A DNA stretch of 64,000 nt from Rhizaria sp. SCN 62-66 (taxonomy: Eukaryota; Rhizaria, unplaced). A program made the position numbers and the translations under genes. The notes below the pieces were generated by a model, which saw only the letters and a list, made by a program, of their open reading frames with translations, did not search any database and had not been told where the DNA came from. The stretch is from positions 1-64,000 of the forward strand of contig MEDY01000188.1 of assembly GCA_001724265.1 (NCBI GenBank), written 5' to 3'. Below are positions 47,294-56,268 of this stretch, in pieces (within the stretch, counting starts at the first letter, position 1; each line of letters opens with the position of its first letter).

Positions 47294-48227
47294 GAGCCTA
47301 GTCATGGTCGAGTAAGTAGAGTCAATCTGTCAGCGAAGCAGTAAGGTAAATTCATATACTATTTGATCGTCGCAAAGTTACCTTCAGGCAGGTCTGGCAT
47401 GACTCGCTCTCTCTGTTTCTAGTCATGACACTGTTCTGGTGCAACGACCTGGTCGTTGTTCGTGGTACTGCTAAGCTTCCACTTTATGTTCTGCTTTTTG
47501 TTGCTGCCTGTGTCATGTACTACTACCGACCCACGCTCGGATTGCTCGAGCAACTGCTCGAACACAGGAACGAAGCAACAATCGCACGTATGTGTTGTTG
47601 TACTGTGTAATGTATGTAAATTTTTTTCATTTCTCTTCTCTCATGATAAGTAAAAGCCGAAGGCTTCCGATGATATCTTCTGTGTGCCCACTGAGTTTCT
47701 GTCTGTCGTTGATGCGTGTTATTCGCGGTCACCTGTTGTTGTTGCTGTTGACACACAACGCGTGCTCCGCAGCAAAAAACGTTCAACGGAGCAGCAGACA
47801 GTGTTAACCTCGCTCGTGTGATGGCGTGATAAATCATTCAACAAATACAATCTCTAATTGTAGCAATGAAACATGTTATTTTTGTCTAAGCACATCTGCG
47901 ATGGTTTGCTCATGTTGTTGTCATTCGTTGTCAATAAAGTTGTGTATTAAGATTCATGTTAGGTTGGCTATGAAACTATGTGTAAATATATAATTAGAAA
48001 ACCTCGCAGTCATGGCGGTCAAATGAAATTACAAGACTAGAGTGTTAAGAGCAGTTACAGTCGGAGGCCGAAAGCTAGCACTGTCTTTGTCTGAAAGCGT
48101 TGGCGTTGCAATTAGCGAGAGACATGTATATCATCCGAGACCGAGACGGACGCTAGCCGGGGCATTTTGCAAAGAGAGTGAAGCTCTAACAGCACTTAAT
48201 GGGGCCGTGGTAAGCTAAGCTGTCTCT
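47294..48227. other. Spacer between convergent genes, with poly(A)-like signal and a small ORF
   Basis: About 930 bases after the eight-exon gene. AATAAA at 47933-47938 could end its transcript or that of the small open frame at 47425. The rest, up to the PET100-like gene end, shows nothing recognisable. Confidence 0.5.
47425..47610 (+). CDS. Possible small membrane protein, weakly supported
   Basis: A 61-codon frame from ATG to TAA with one hydrophobic segment (LPLYVLLFVAACVMYYY) followed by an amphipathic helix-like stretch and a CCC end. An AATAAA lies about 320 nt downstream. It lacks the GC bias of the neighbouring genes and has no recognised relative. It may equally be part of a long 3' untranslated region. 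Confidence 0.2.
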   Translation: MTLFWCNDLVVVRGTAKLPLYVLLFVAACVMYYYRPTLGLLEQLLEHRNEATIARMCCCTV

Positions 48228-48620
48228 TTAGCCGAGGTTGCGCTTGCGGGCGTTCTCGACGGCGCGGCCGGCGATCTCGACCTTGAGAGCCTCGTTGCCC
48301 GCCGTGGACGAGTCGTCTGGCGGGTACACAACGTAAGGGCGCTGTGTTGGTGCAGTTCATGCGTGAGAAGGAGCGAAGAAGAGAGAGAAGTGGAGTATTG
48401 GGGTAGGGTGAGGGTAGATGCAAAGATCGAGAGGAGCACATGATTGGATGGCCGTTGATACAGGAGCAGGCGAAGCGGCACAGAGACGTACATTGCGGAC
48501 AACCCACTCGCCGATGGGAGTGTTACTAATGCAGTAGACGGAGAACACGGGAACAGCGATGTACAGGGTCATGCGGATAGCGTCGAGACGCTGCAGCAGG
48601 CGTTTGGAGATTGTGCTCAT
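48228..48620 (-). CDS. PET100-like cytochrome c oxidase assembly factor
   Basis: Two exons on the minus strand, 48620-48492 and 48341-48228, intron donor GTACGT; 80 residues, stop TAA. Near the N-terminus comes RLDAIRMTLYIAVPVFSVYC, then EWVVRNRPYVVYPPDD. PET100 proteins share this plan: a short start, a hydrophobic span opening with (I/F)RMTxYLxxPV, a Glu/Trp segment, then a basic stretch and YPP or WPP before a charged tail. Length fits the family (about 70-110 residues). Expected role: inner-membrane chaperone for complex IV assembly. The assignment rests on motif order in a very short protein. A pyrimidine-rich run ending in AG at about 48645 may mark a 5' UTR intron. The gene is head-to-head with the SUMO E1 subunit gene. 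Confidence 0.6.
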
Positions 48621-49036
48621 TTTGGCACGTGGGGGCGACCTCTGCAATGGGACGAGTGGGGACGTTCCAGGCGATGAAAATGAGTATAATAAGAGGAAAA
48701 TTAGTGTGTGTGTTTGAAGTTTGATTATCATTAGTGATATGAGTCTGGACGGACATGGGAGTGTGGTACAGTTGATTCTTTGTTCACGGTCAAGCCCACC
48801 CCTTCGCCCCTCGACCCCCAGCCCGCCTTCTCACCCTCATCAAGAAATCATAGATACGCCCCAAATCAATCGTCAACCGGTGTTTTTTAGCAGAATCCCG
48901 AAATTATACGTTGCTTGATTGTGATTCTCTAAATTAATTTTCCTAATACTCCTTTCTTCGTCCGACTTCGCACTGTCTCACTCGCGAACAGAACACCGTG
49001 TCCGCTCCCGCTGCCCCCGCCCCCGCGGCGCCCTCC
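48621..49036. other. Shared divergent promoter region
   Basis: About 415 bases between the start codons of the PET100-like (minus) and AOS1-like (plus) genes. A run ending CTCGCGAACAG at about 48990 resembles a splice acceptor, so the AOS1-like gene may have a short upstream exon that I cannot place. Confidence 0.5.
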
Positions 49037-50383
49037 ATGGCCCCAGCCTCGTCCTCCGCGGCCGCGCCCGCGCTGACGGATCAGGAGGCGAAGCTTTACG
49101 ACCGGCAGCTGCGCGTGTGGGGCGTCGAGGCGCAGCACCGCATGCGCACGGCCTCGGTCCTCCTCGCCGGGCGTGTCAGCGGCGCTGCCACTGAGGTCGC
49201 CAAGAACATCATCCTCGCGGGCGTCGGCTCCGTCACGCTGCTGGACCCCACGCCTGTGCGGCCCGAGCACCTGGCCGCGTCGTTTAGCCTCCACCGCGGC
49301 GACGTGGGTCGCCCGCGCGACGTGGCCATCGCCGAGCGCCTGCAGGAGCTCAACCCAAACGTCTCTGTCTCCGCCTACCGCTGCAGCAGCGAGGGCTATA
49401 GCGCGGGTTCGAGCGCGGCGCCATTCACCGCGGCAACGGCCCCCGCGGCGTTTTGGCGCTCTTTTGACACAGTGATTCTGTTCGGCGCGAGTCTCCACGA
49501 CGCTGTCACCGTCAACAACCACTGCCGCGGCGTCAGCGGGGGCACTGACGCCAACTCTACCACAACACAGACGTTCACCGCCGCGGGCTCCAGCGCGCCG
49601 CAACAGCATCAGGGGCAGGAGCAGAACGGTGTGTTTCGCGTGGCACCGGTGACGTGGTTCTGCTACTGCGCCTTCTTCGGCGACAACGCCTTCTGGTTCC
49701 AGGATCTGGGCGTCGAGTACCGCTACCTCAAACAGATTAAGAACGTCAAGGGCGTAGTCACGGACCGCGTGCCCGCCGCCGCGACCTACAGCCCGCTCGA
49801 CGCCGCGCTTGCGCGCCTTGTCCACGCCCCCGCGTTTCCCCCCGTCTCCAGTGCGAGCGATAGCGATAGCGAGGCGGACGCGACCAGCAGCAGCAGCAGC
49901 AGCAGCATCGAGCTTGAGCGTAAGAGCGACTGTATGTGCAGCAGCGACGACTGGGAGGGCCGCGCGCTGCGGGCGCTGCACGCGGCGTGGCCGGCGTTTG
50001 CGCGCGCGCTGACCGGGCGGTACCGCCGCGAACGGGGCCACGCGGCGCTGCTGCTGACGATGCTCTGCGCCGCCGCGGCCGCGCACGACTCAGATCTCGC
50101 CGCAGCCGCCGCGCTCGGGACCGCCGCCACCGCGCTTGCGCCCATCGCCACCAACGAGCATCAGGCTGGCGTTAAGGACGACGACAAGGAGGACGCGCCG
50201 GAGCAGGTGACCGTGGGCGGCGCGGCCCGCCTGCGCGGCATCGAAACCGTCTCTGACGCGGCCGTGGTGGGTGGTCTGCTCGCGCAGGAGGTGCTCAAGA
50301 GCCTTGCGGGACAGTCGGAGCCGCTGCAGAACGTCGCCGTGTACAACGGAGACGAGAACAAGATCCTCGTCTTTAACCTGTGA
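49037..50383 (+). CDS. SAE1: SUMO-activating enzyme E1 regulatory subunit, AOS1/SAE1-like
   Basis: Single open exon of 448 codons from ATG at 49037, stop TGA. The start of the fold matches AOS1: LTDQEAKLYDRQLRVWG, then VEAQHRMRTASVLLAGRVSG, AKNIILAGVGSVTLLD, and RPEHLAASFSLHRGDVGR. The end matches the ThiF-fold closure of SAE1: DAAVVGGLLAQEVLKSL followed by LQNVAVYNGDENK. The subunit pairs with UBA2 to activate SUMO; AOS1 supplies part of the adenylation site and lacks the catalytic Cys domain, consistent with the length. Family glycines in the loop after VLLAG are partly changed (GRVSGAATE). A Ser/Asp-rich insert sits at about 49845-49920. The open frame continues upstream of 49037 without ATG, so a spliced upstream exon is possible. 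Proteins could also be compared with NAE1, but the YDRQLRVWG-HRM spacing and short length favour AOS1. Confidence 0.8.
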   Translation: MAPASSSAAAPALTDQEAKLYDRQLRVWGVEAQHRMRTASVLLAGRVSGAATEVAKNIILAGVGSVTLLDPTPVRPEHLAASFSLHRGDVGRPRDVAIAERLQELNPNVSVSAYRCSSEGYSAGSSAAPFTAATAPAAFWRSFDTVILFGASLHDAVTVNNHCRGVSGGTDANSTTTQTFTAAGSSAPQQHQGQEQNGVFRVAPVTWFCYCAFFGDNAFWFQDLGVEYRYLKQIKNVKGVVTDRVPAAATYSPLDAALARLVHAPAFPPVSSASDSDSEADATSSSSSSSIELERKSDCMCSSDDWEGRALRALHAAWPAFARALTGRYRRERGHAALLLTMLCAAAAAHDSDLAAAAALGTAATALAPIATNEHQAGVKDDDKEDAPEQVTVGGAARLRGIETVSDAAVVGGLLAQEVLKSLAGQSEPLQNVAVYNGDENKILVFNL

Positions 50384-51158
50384 AGTGAGTGTGCTGCGAA
50401 GCGTTCGAAACGACGGAAAGATGGAAAGTTCGTGGTGCCCGTCCGTATGTAAGGCTGCATGAGTCCGTGAAGGGAGTGTGGGCTCTATATAGTAGTATAG
50501 GGTCCGCTTCGACCCTATACTACGATATACGACATATGATGGTCAGGCACGCGTATATATGACTGGTTTGCGTGTTTTTGTGGCTGACAAACAGCGTCAA
50601 ATCTTGTATTTTCGCAATACAAAATGTTTATTAGTGCATATCAGTGTTACGGCGACTCCCGGATGTGAAACTGACTAATATGCGGCCGAGTCATGGCAAC
50701 CACGAAAGAAAATATTGCTGGTGAAAAAACACTCATTTAAACATTTGAATCGCTTGTTATTTTTTTTAGTTTTGATATTTTGCTAATTTCACTAACTATT
50801 TTTTCAATGGTGTACCTCACGGACTTTCCAACGCAAGTGACGTGTTACTTCAAGATCGCTTGGGGGTTGAAGTGAAGGCTGGTGATTCTAGAATTGAGTG
50901 CGATCAAGGAAAAAATAATGTTTAATCAACTCTATAAGTTATATCCTCGCTTCTTGTGCTTTGATGGAAATTGACAATGCGAACGGTTACGCACGTGCTC
51001 GAATAACGTAACAGGAAGCTCTTCGTAGATATGCGATAATCGCGGGAAGCACATAATTTTAAACATGTACTATGCATGCTGTGGTACTGTTTCAATCTTA
51101 AGTTGTGATGTTCTCGCTGAGACACATGTTGCAGTACCGAAAATCCAGTCTATTCACC
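50384..51158. other. AT-rich spacer with a strong hairpin
   Basis: About 775 bases between the AOS1-like gene and the small gene at 51159. The only clear structure is the inverted repeat at 50486-50529. No coding sequence or RNA gene is supported. Confidence 0.55.
50486..50529. repeat. Near-perfect inverted repeat (hairpin)
   Basis: Arms 50492-50504 and 50511-50523 pair perfectly over 13 bp around a six-base loop (CGCTTC). After one A/G mismatch, five more pairs extend the stem to 50486 and 50529. It begins 103 nt after the AOS1-like stop codon. Confidence 0.85.
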
Positions 51159-51641
51159 ATGATTGATCGCAAGTCAGGTCTCGACGACAACCTCCGCGCA
51201 CGCGGCCGCTTCGCCAGGGACGGCCGCCTGTGCGTGAACAACATGCGGAATCCAGATATCAAGCAACAAGTTGCGTAGCTGTACGCGCAGAAGCGGCTTT
51301 ACGGCGAGGGCCCGGAGACGAGGGCGTGCCTAGTCACCGTGCGCAACGCTCAAGTAGAGATTGACTTTGAGTTCGTCAATGAGTCGACCACGTTTCCCGC
51401 TGGCACTGGCACTGGCGCTGGCGATGGCAGCAATGGTGACGACGCTATCGGCGGTTGGTTAAGCCTCCCAGCAGTCAGGGAGCCGATCGGCGACGTGAAT
51501 GTGGAGGAGATGGATGAAATACGTCACCAGCGCTCACACGATCAGGTCGAACCCAATCGTCACACAAAACTATTGAACAATATAATCGACACCGTATCGG
51601 TCTCAGTAGTGCTGCAGCTGCCGGCTTCACTGTGCGCTTGA
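51159..51641 (+). CDS. Small gene of unknown function with one in-frame UAG
   Basis: ATG at 51159 opens a frame of 160 codons to TGA, with UAG at codon 40 (51276-51278). The two sides share one phase and one GC-rich character: MIDRKSGLDDNLRARGRF before, and LYAQKRLYGEGPETRACLV after. The last third has an acidic Gly-rich run. The 3' end (51560-51641) overlaps the end of the opposing gene. The protein is basic at its start and acidic in the middle; I recognise no family. It could be a gene fragment, since this end of the window holds others, but the frame is intact under UAG-as-sense. Confidence 0.45.
51276..51278 (+). other. In-frame UAG in the small gene (codon 40)
   Basis: Flanked by DIKQQVA and LYAQKRLYGEG. 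Both sides are open in the same frame. Confidence 0.65.
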
Positions 51642-54343
51642 AAGCACGAGATCACGGCTGCGTCAAAGGGCTCGTCGCCACAGTCCCGTTCAATCGGGCC
51701 AGCATCCTGCGGGCTACACGACACCACGCGGCCGACGGGCACGGCGCCGCGCAGCAGACTGGTCGGGCACGGCTTGAACACGATGAACCACGGCGTGTCG
51801 AACTGCCCTATCTCGCAATGGACGTCACTCTTGCCACAGAGCACGCTGCGCGGGTACATAAGCACCGTGCCGACCGGGTAGAGTGCCTCTTCCGTTGTGT
51901 CCTCTGATGCCGGATCTGCTGTTGGAAGGTTATATTCGCCGAAAATGATATCCGACTCTGGCAGCGCAATCGGGGACGTGAAACAGGGAGCGACTGAGGA
52001 GGGGTGATACAACGTGGCGAAAGGCAACGAGGCCGTCGCAGACTGTCCGCAGGGCACGAAACACCGGTGTACGAGCGTGCCGAGCGTCGGCAGCCTCCCC
52101 TCCTCGGAGACGGCGGCAAGGCGGAAGTGCGCGGCGTGACTGGGAAACTTCTCGTCGTTGAGACGTAGCACCACCCAGTACTCATCATGACGATGAGTTT
52201 GCGCATTGTAGAAACTCGCCTCCATTATAATGTCAGATAACATGAAGTTGGCTGCGAGCCGATCGCGTTGAGAGCCCGCCACGCGCTCCCGCGCCCGCGC
52301 CTGCAGCACCGCCAGCGCCGCCGCCGTCGGCGTGTAAAGCGGCCGCGCAGGCGCAGGGAGCACGCGCCACGAATCGAGGGCGGTAAGCCGCGTGACGCGT
52401 CGCGGGTAACCACACTCAGCCTCCAGGCGCCACGCCGTGAGCGCGTTGAGCGCCTCGATCCAGCCGCCGCGGTACTGGCGCGTGATTGCGCCGACCTCCG
52501 CCGCCGTCCGCTTGCGCTGCGCAGCGGCCTCCGCAGTCTCAGGGGCGGCCGGGCTGAGCGCGGTCGTGCCCTCAAGCAGCGCGCGCAGCCGCGTGAGCTC
52601 CTGCAGCGCGGTGTTGTCGTCCTGCTGTGTGAATTCGGCATAGCGCAGCAGCTCGATCGCCTGCAGGCCGCGGCACGAGATGAATGTCCACACGAAGCGG
52701 TTGCGCGGCTCTTCGTCGAAACCATTCTCGTCGTCAGGCGCAGCACTGGCAGCAACGGCAGCAGCGGCAGCGGCAGCCTTGGGATCTGGCATAGTGTCAT
52801 CGGCCGACATCAGCAGGCGTAGCACGCGCATCAGACGCACGATCGCATCATCACCTGGAGCAGTCGCACTCTGACTCTGGCGCTAATTCTGCGTCTGCAC
52901 CGGGACGACATCAATGCTGTTAGATTGCCCGCTCCAGAGCGACGCAGCGTGCAACAAATACGTTAAACACTGCACAACGCCACTGTGAAGCAGATGTCGT
53001 GCCACATTACGTAATGCACGATTATTACCAGCATCACCAGCATCACCGTCGTCGGCAGCAGCAAACTCAGGAAGCATGGACTCAAAAAGACGCGCCGCAT
53101 TCTGCAAGAGAGCAGAACGCTCGGCAAGGTGCAGTCTGCTGTAGGAATTTTCAATGCCGATGGAAATCAACGCGAGATTGTCCGACAATGAAAGTTGCTG
53201 CTGCGCAAAGGCGGGGAAGCGCCGCGCCAGCCGTGTGAACACATCAACGAGCGGCACAACGAGTGTCCGGGGCAGTTCCTGGATGTCTGCGTCAAGGATT
53301 GCGCGCACCAGCGACAGGCGCAGGGGCGTGAAAATGCGCTCGACGGTAGCGTCGTCGCAGTCCTCATCAAGAGCGGCGACGCACCGCTGGAGGAGGCTGA
53401 GGGGAGGGAACGGTTTCTGCTCGTCCCAACGGTCCGTGTACGTGGGGATGTCTCGCAACACAGTGTCGAATTCTTCGCTAAGCGTGAACTGCACAATGGC
53501 GTCAACATGCGCCGCGTCACCACCGTCGTGAGAGCTGCAGGAGCGGAACAGGGCTTGGAGCGCAGCGCACAACGATTCGCGGATTCGGTGATGAGACTCG
53601 TCTTCAACACAGGCACGAGAGAGCTCAGCATGCAGCAGCGGCACGTAAGACGCAATTGCAGCATATGGTGGGGGCAGGCCGTGGAAGCACAGAGCCGCGA
53701 CAGCGTTGAAAAATGTATCGCGAAGCATCATGGACAAGAGCTCGTTATCAAATGCTGCGACAGACTGCTCCATGCGCATACAGGCGAGCACGTCGGACAA
53801 CGCAGAGTGCCGGACAGCATCGGTAATAAGCGGAGATACAGATGCAGCGGTCACGAGCAGAAGGGTCCCTATCATCGCATGCTGAAATGTGGAAGCATCG
53901 GTGTCGCTGCTATCGGCGTTATGGCGCGCCGCTTCTTTCTTGATGTTGATCATCATGCCACAGCGGATAACCAGCGCACCAGCGCGCGTGACGGCGTCAT
54001 TCAGAGCCGCCACAGTAAATGCGTTTGCTTTGATGGCAGAATCACCATGAGTGACAAACTTTGGTAACTCCTTGTCAGCAATTGTCCTAAGAAAAAAGGT
54101 TACGAAGCTGAGGTTGCGTGCTGACTCATAATCGTCATTGTAAATGCCAAGGAGCTGAACAAGCAGGCAAACAATCTCGCTGTCCAACAAGATGTTGAAA
54201 GTCATGGGCTCTGCCTCGGTGCAGCAGTTATTAATGGCGGCCTCAAGCTCGGAGAAGTGAGAACTGAGATTTGACGGCGCGAGGCTGCAGACCTTGCCTA
54301 ACGCAGTGTGGAGAAAAGTGAGGAGATCAGAATTTGATTCCAT
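51560..54343 (-). CDS. Helical-repeat protein of unknown function with one in-frame UAG
   Basis: Minus-strand frame from ATG at 54343 to TGA at 51560-51562, 927 residues when UAG at 52885-52883 (residue 487) is sense. The first half (to about residue 480) is a chain of Leu/Ala-rich helices resembling HEAT or ARM repeats, for example HTALGKVCSLAP, SARNLSFVTFFLRTIAD and LSLVRAILDADIQELP. After UAG comes a poly-Ala linker, a further helical stretch, and a beta-rich C-terminal domain with DEYWVVLRLNDEKFPSHAAH and GTVLMYPRSVLCG. No catalytic motif or named family is recognised. The in-frame part before the first ATG has no ATG and ends in AT-rich DNA, so 54343 is the chosen start. Its 5' end is duplicated at 55433-55860. 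No intron is evident. Confidence 0.6.
52883..52885 (-). other. In-frame UAG in the minus-strand helical-repeat gene (residue 487)
   Basis: Flanked on the minus strand by VPVQTQN and RQSQSATAPG. The 1.5-kb frame before and the 1.3-kb frame after have the same phase. Confidence 0.75.
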
Positions 54344-55432
54344 ATCGCACAAGAACGACCGTAGCAGATGATATGTCTTAGGTTGTAGACTAGAATTAGT
54401 TCCCGGAAACAACGGTGTGAGACCTTATCACGATAATACAGCACTAATACACCGTTAAAGGGAATGCATTAAAGGAGGTGAGCTGGGGATGAGCCTGAGT
54501 TTTTACAAATTTCATAGCAACATCCGAAGATTTAGCGGATTTCATAAACAGAATACAGTCTTACCGATGCATTTACACCAAAATCATATTATTACAGTCC
54601 GTTTTAGATTGACAGTACATCGTGGTATCGATCCAAACTACTAAGAAAGACAATCTCTCGAACTGTGGAGTGGAGGCTGTGTACATGTTGAGCATTACTG
54701 GTGAAACAGCGTCCTCTGGGGAATATATATTCATGAATCAAATAATGAACGCGCCTAGTTTATGTCCAGATCCGTATGATTCAGGTTTCTTCGAGCTTAT
54801 GATGCCATACATTTCTGAGTGCTGCAGCTAGCATTAAGGCGCGTATGGTGTGAGAGTCTAGTTTGGATACGATCGAAAATTGTTGTATTCAGTCAATACT
54901 AGAATACATTATTCGCGTGTCACCTTTTATACGATTAAATAACTACATACAGTTCCATTATATGCCATTTTATGATGATTGTTTTACTTCTTGCTCGACT
55001 TCTCCTTCTTCTCGGAGGTCTCACCAGTCACAGCATGGCGACTACTCATGCGCCGGGTTCGGCAGTCTTCGCCTTGCTCCGGCTATTGCTCTTGGACTGA
55101 ACAATATCAGCAGCAGCAGTATCAGTATCAGCGACAGCAGAGGTAGTGACATGACTGTCACAGAAGCCTTCGTCTTAGCGGCGGCGGTGGAAGCACGGCG
55201 ACCGCGGGCGGGCGCGGCAGCGGCCACGGGGGCGGGCGCGAGCGCCTCCGCAGCCGCCGCAGTGGCCGTGGCAGCCTCAGCGCCCGCTCACTGCATCAGC
55301 GCTAGCAGCAGCGTCCTGACGCCGCCGGCGCTCGCGGTCGCGGCGCCAGTCGCGGCGCCAGCAGCGGCCGCGGCGGTGGTGGCGGTTGAGCGGCGGCACG
55401 CGCGGTTCAGCCGCGCCAGCGCCGCGCCCAGA
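54253..55432. repeat. Duplicated segment, copy 1
   Basis: Two parts match DNA further right. 54253 to about 54690 (5' end of the helical-repeat gene plus its upstream DNA) matches 55433 to about 55860. From about 54690 to 55432 matches 58316-59110 (3' flank and 3' end of URB1), with an internal deletion in this copy. The two parts touch here but are separated by the ARM gene in copy 2. Confidence 0.85.
54984..55432 (-). pseudogene. URB1 3'-end fragment (duplicated, decayed)
   Basis: Minus-strand copy of the last part of the URB1 gene at 58501-59110. The stop TTA, the Lys-rich tail and the RGRRAS...KTKASVT segment are recognisable, but a block of about 200 bases between them is missing, and other indels break the frame. 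It is cut off at 55432, where a copy of another gene begins. Non-functional. Confidence 0.8.
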
Positions 55433-55520
55433 AGTGAGAACTGAGACTTGACGGCGCGAGGCTGCAGACCTTGCCTAACGCAGTGTGGAGAAAACTGAGG
55501 AGATCAGAATTTGATTCCAT
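55433..55520 (-). pseudogene. 5' fragment of the helical-repeat gene
   Basis: Starts with ATG at 55520 and reads MESNSDLLSFLHTALGKV then CSLAPSSLSSHF, matching the first 30 residues of the gene at 54343 with a few substitutions. It then runs straight into the URB1 fragment, so it is truncated at the duplication joint. Confidence 0.85.
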
Positions 55521-55860
55521 ATCGCGCAAGAATGACCGTGGCAGATGATATGTCTCAAGTTGTCGACTAGAATGAATGACATTGTTAGACTTTATCACGA
55601 TAATACAGCACCGATAAAGGGAATGCATCAAACGAGGTGAGTTGGAGATAAGCCAGAGTTATTACACATTTCACGACAACATCCAAAGATTTAAAAAATT
55701 TCACAAACAGAATAAGATGTCATCTCTGCGTTTACATCAAAGACAACATGCTAATATAGTCCGTTTCACATTGACAGTACATGTACATCGTGGCATCGAT
55801 CCAAACGACTAAGAAAGACAATATCCAACTCTGGAATAGAGGCTGTGTACAGGTTGACCA
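55433..55860. repeat. Duplicated segment, copy 2, left part
   Basis: Matches 54253 to about 54690. In the first 145 or so bases I count about eight differences, so the event is fairly recent but not brand new. Similarity fades by about 55860. Confidence 0.85.
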
Positions 55861-56268
55861 TATGGTAAATGTGTACAAACGTACTGTACGTACTAGATAC
55901 AGTACCATGGTTCGTGATCTCCACGTAAGGCGTACTTTAAAAGATATAAGCAATGTACATATACTGTATTTCTCAGCTAGGTCGGACTTGCATCAAGTCT
56001 TAAAATACTGCAGTTCTACTATTAATATAAGCTTATCATTAAGTCACGATCACAAAAAAATATGGGATAATTTGGTGGGATAATTTGGTGTAATTCTACA
56101 GTTATAAGTTGGAAGACTGATTACTTGTACGGTCGAAGCATTGTCCGTCTTGTTGCCACTCGGCGGCACATTCCCAGCATCTTCTGTGACAGCAGACTCG
56201 GCAGCAGTGCTATTGTTGCCACTGTCCTCGTTCGTTTCCCCTGTCGCCGTCGTCTCGGGCTGCTCAGT
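55521..56268. other. Spacer: duplicated upstream DNA, then unique AT-rich DNA
   Basis: The left half is the copied upstream region of the helical-repeat gene (to about 55860). The right half, up to the stop of the ARM gene, shows no repeat, RNA gene or supported coding sequence. Confidence 0.55.
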
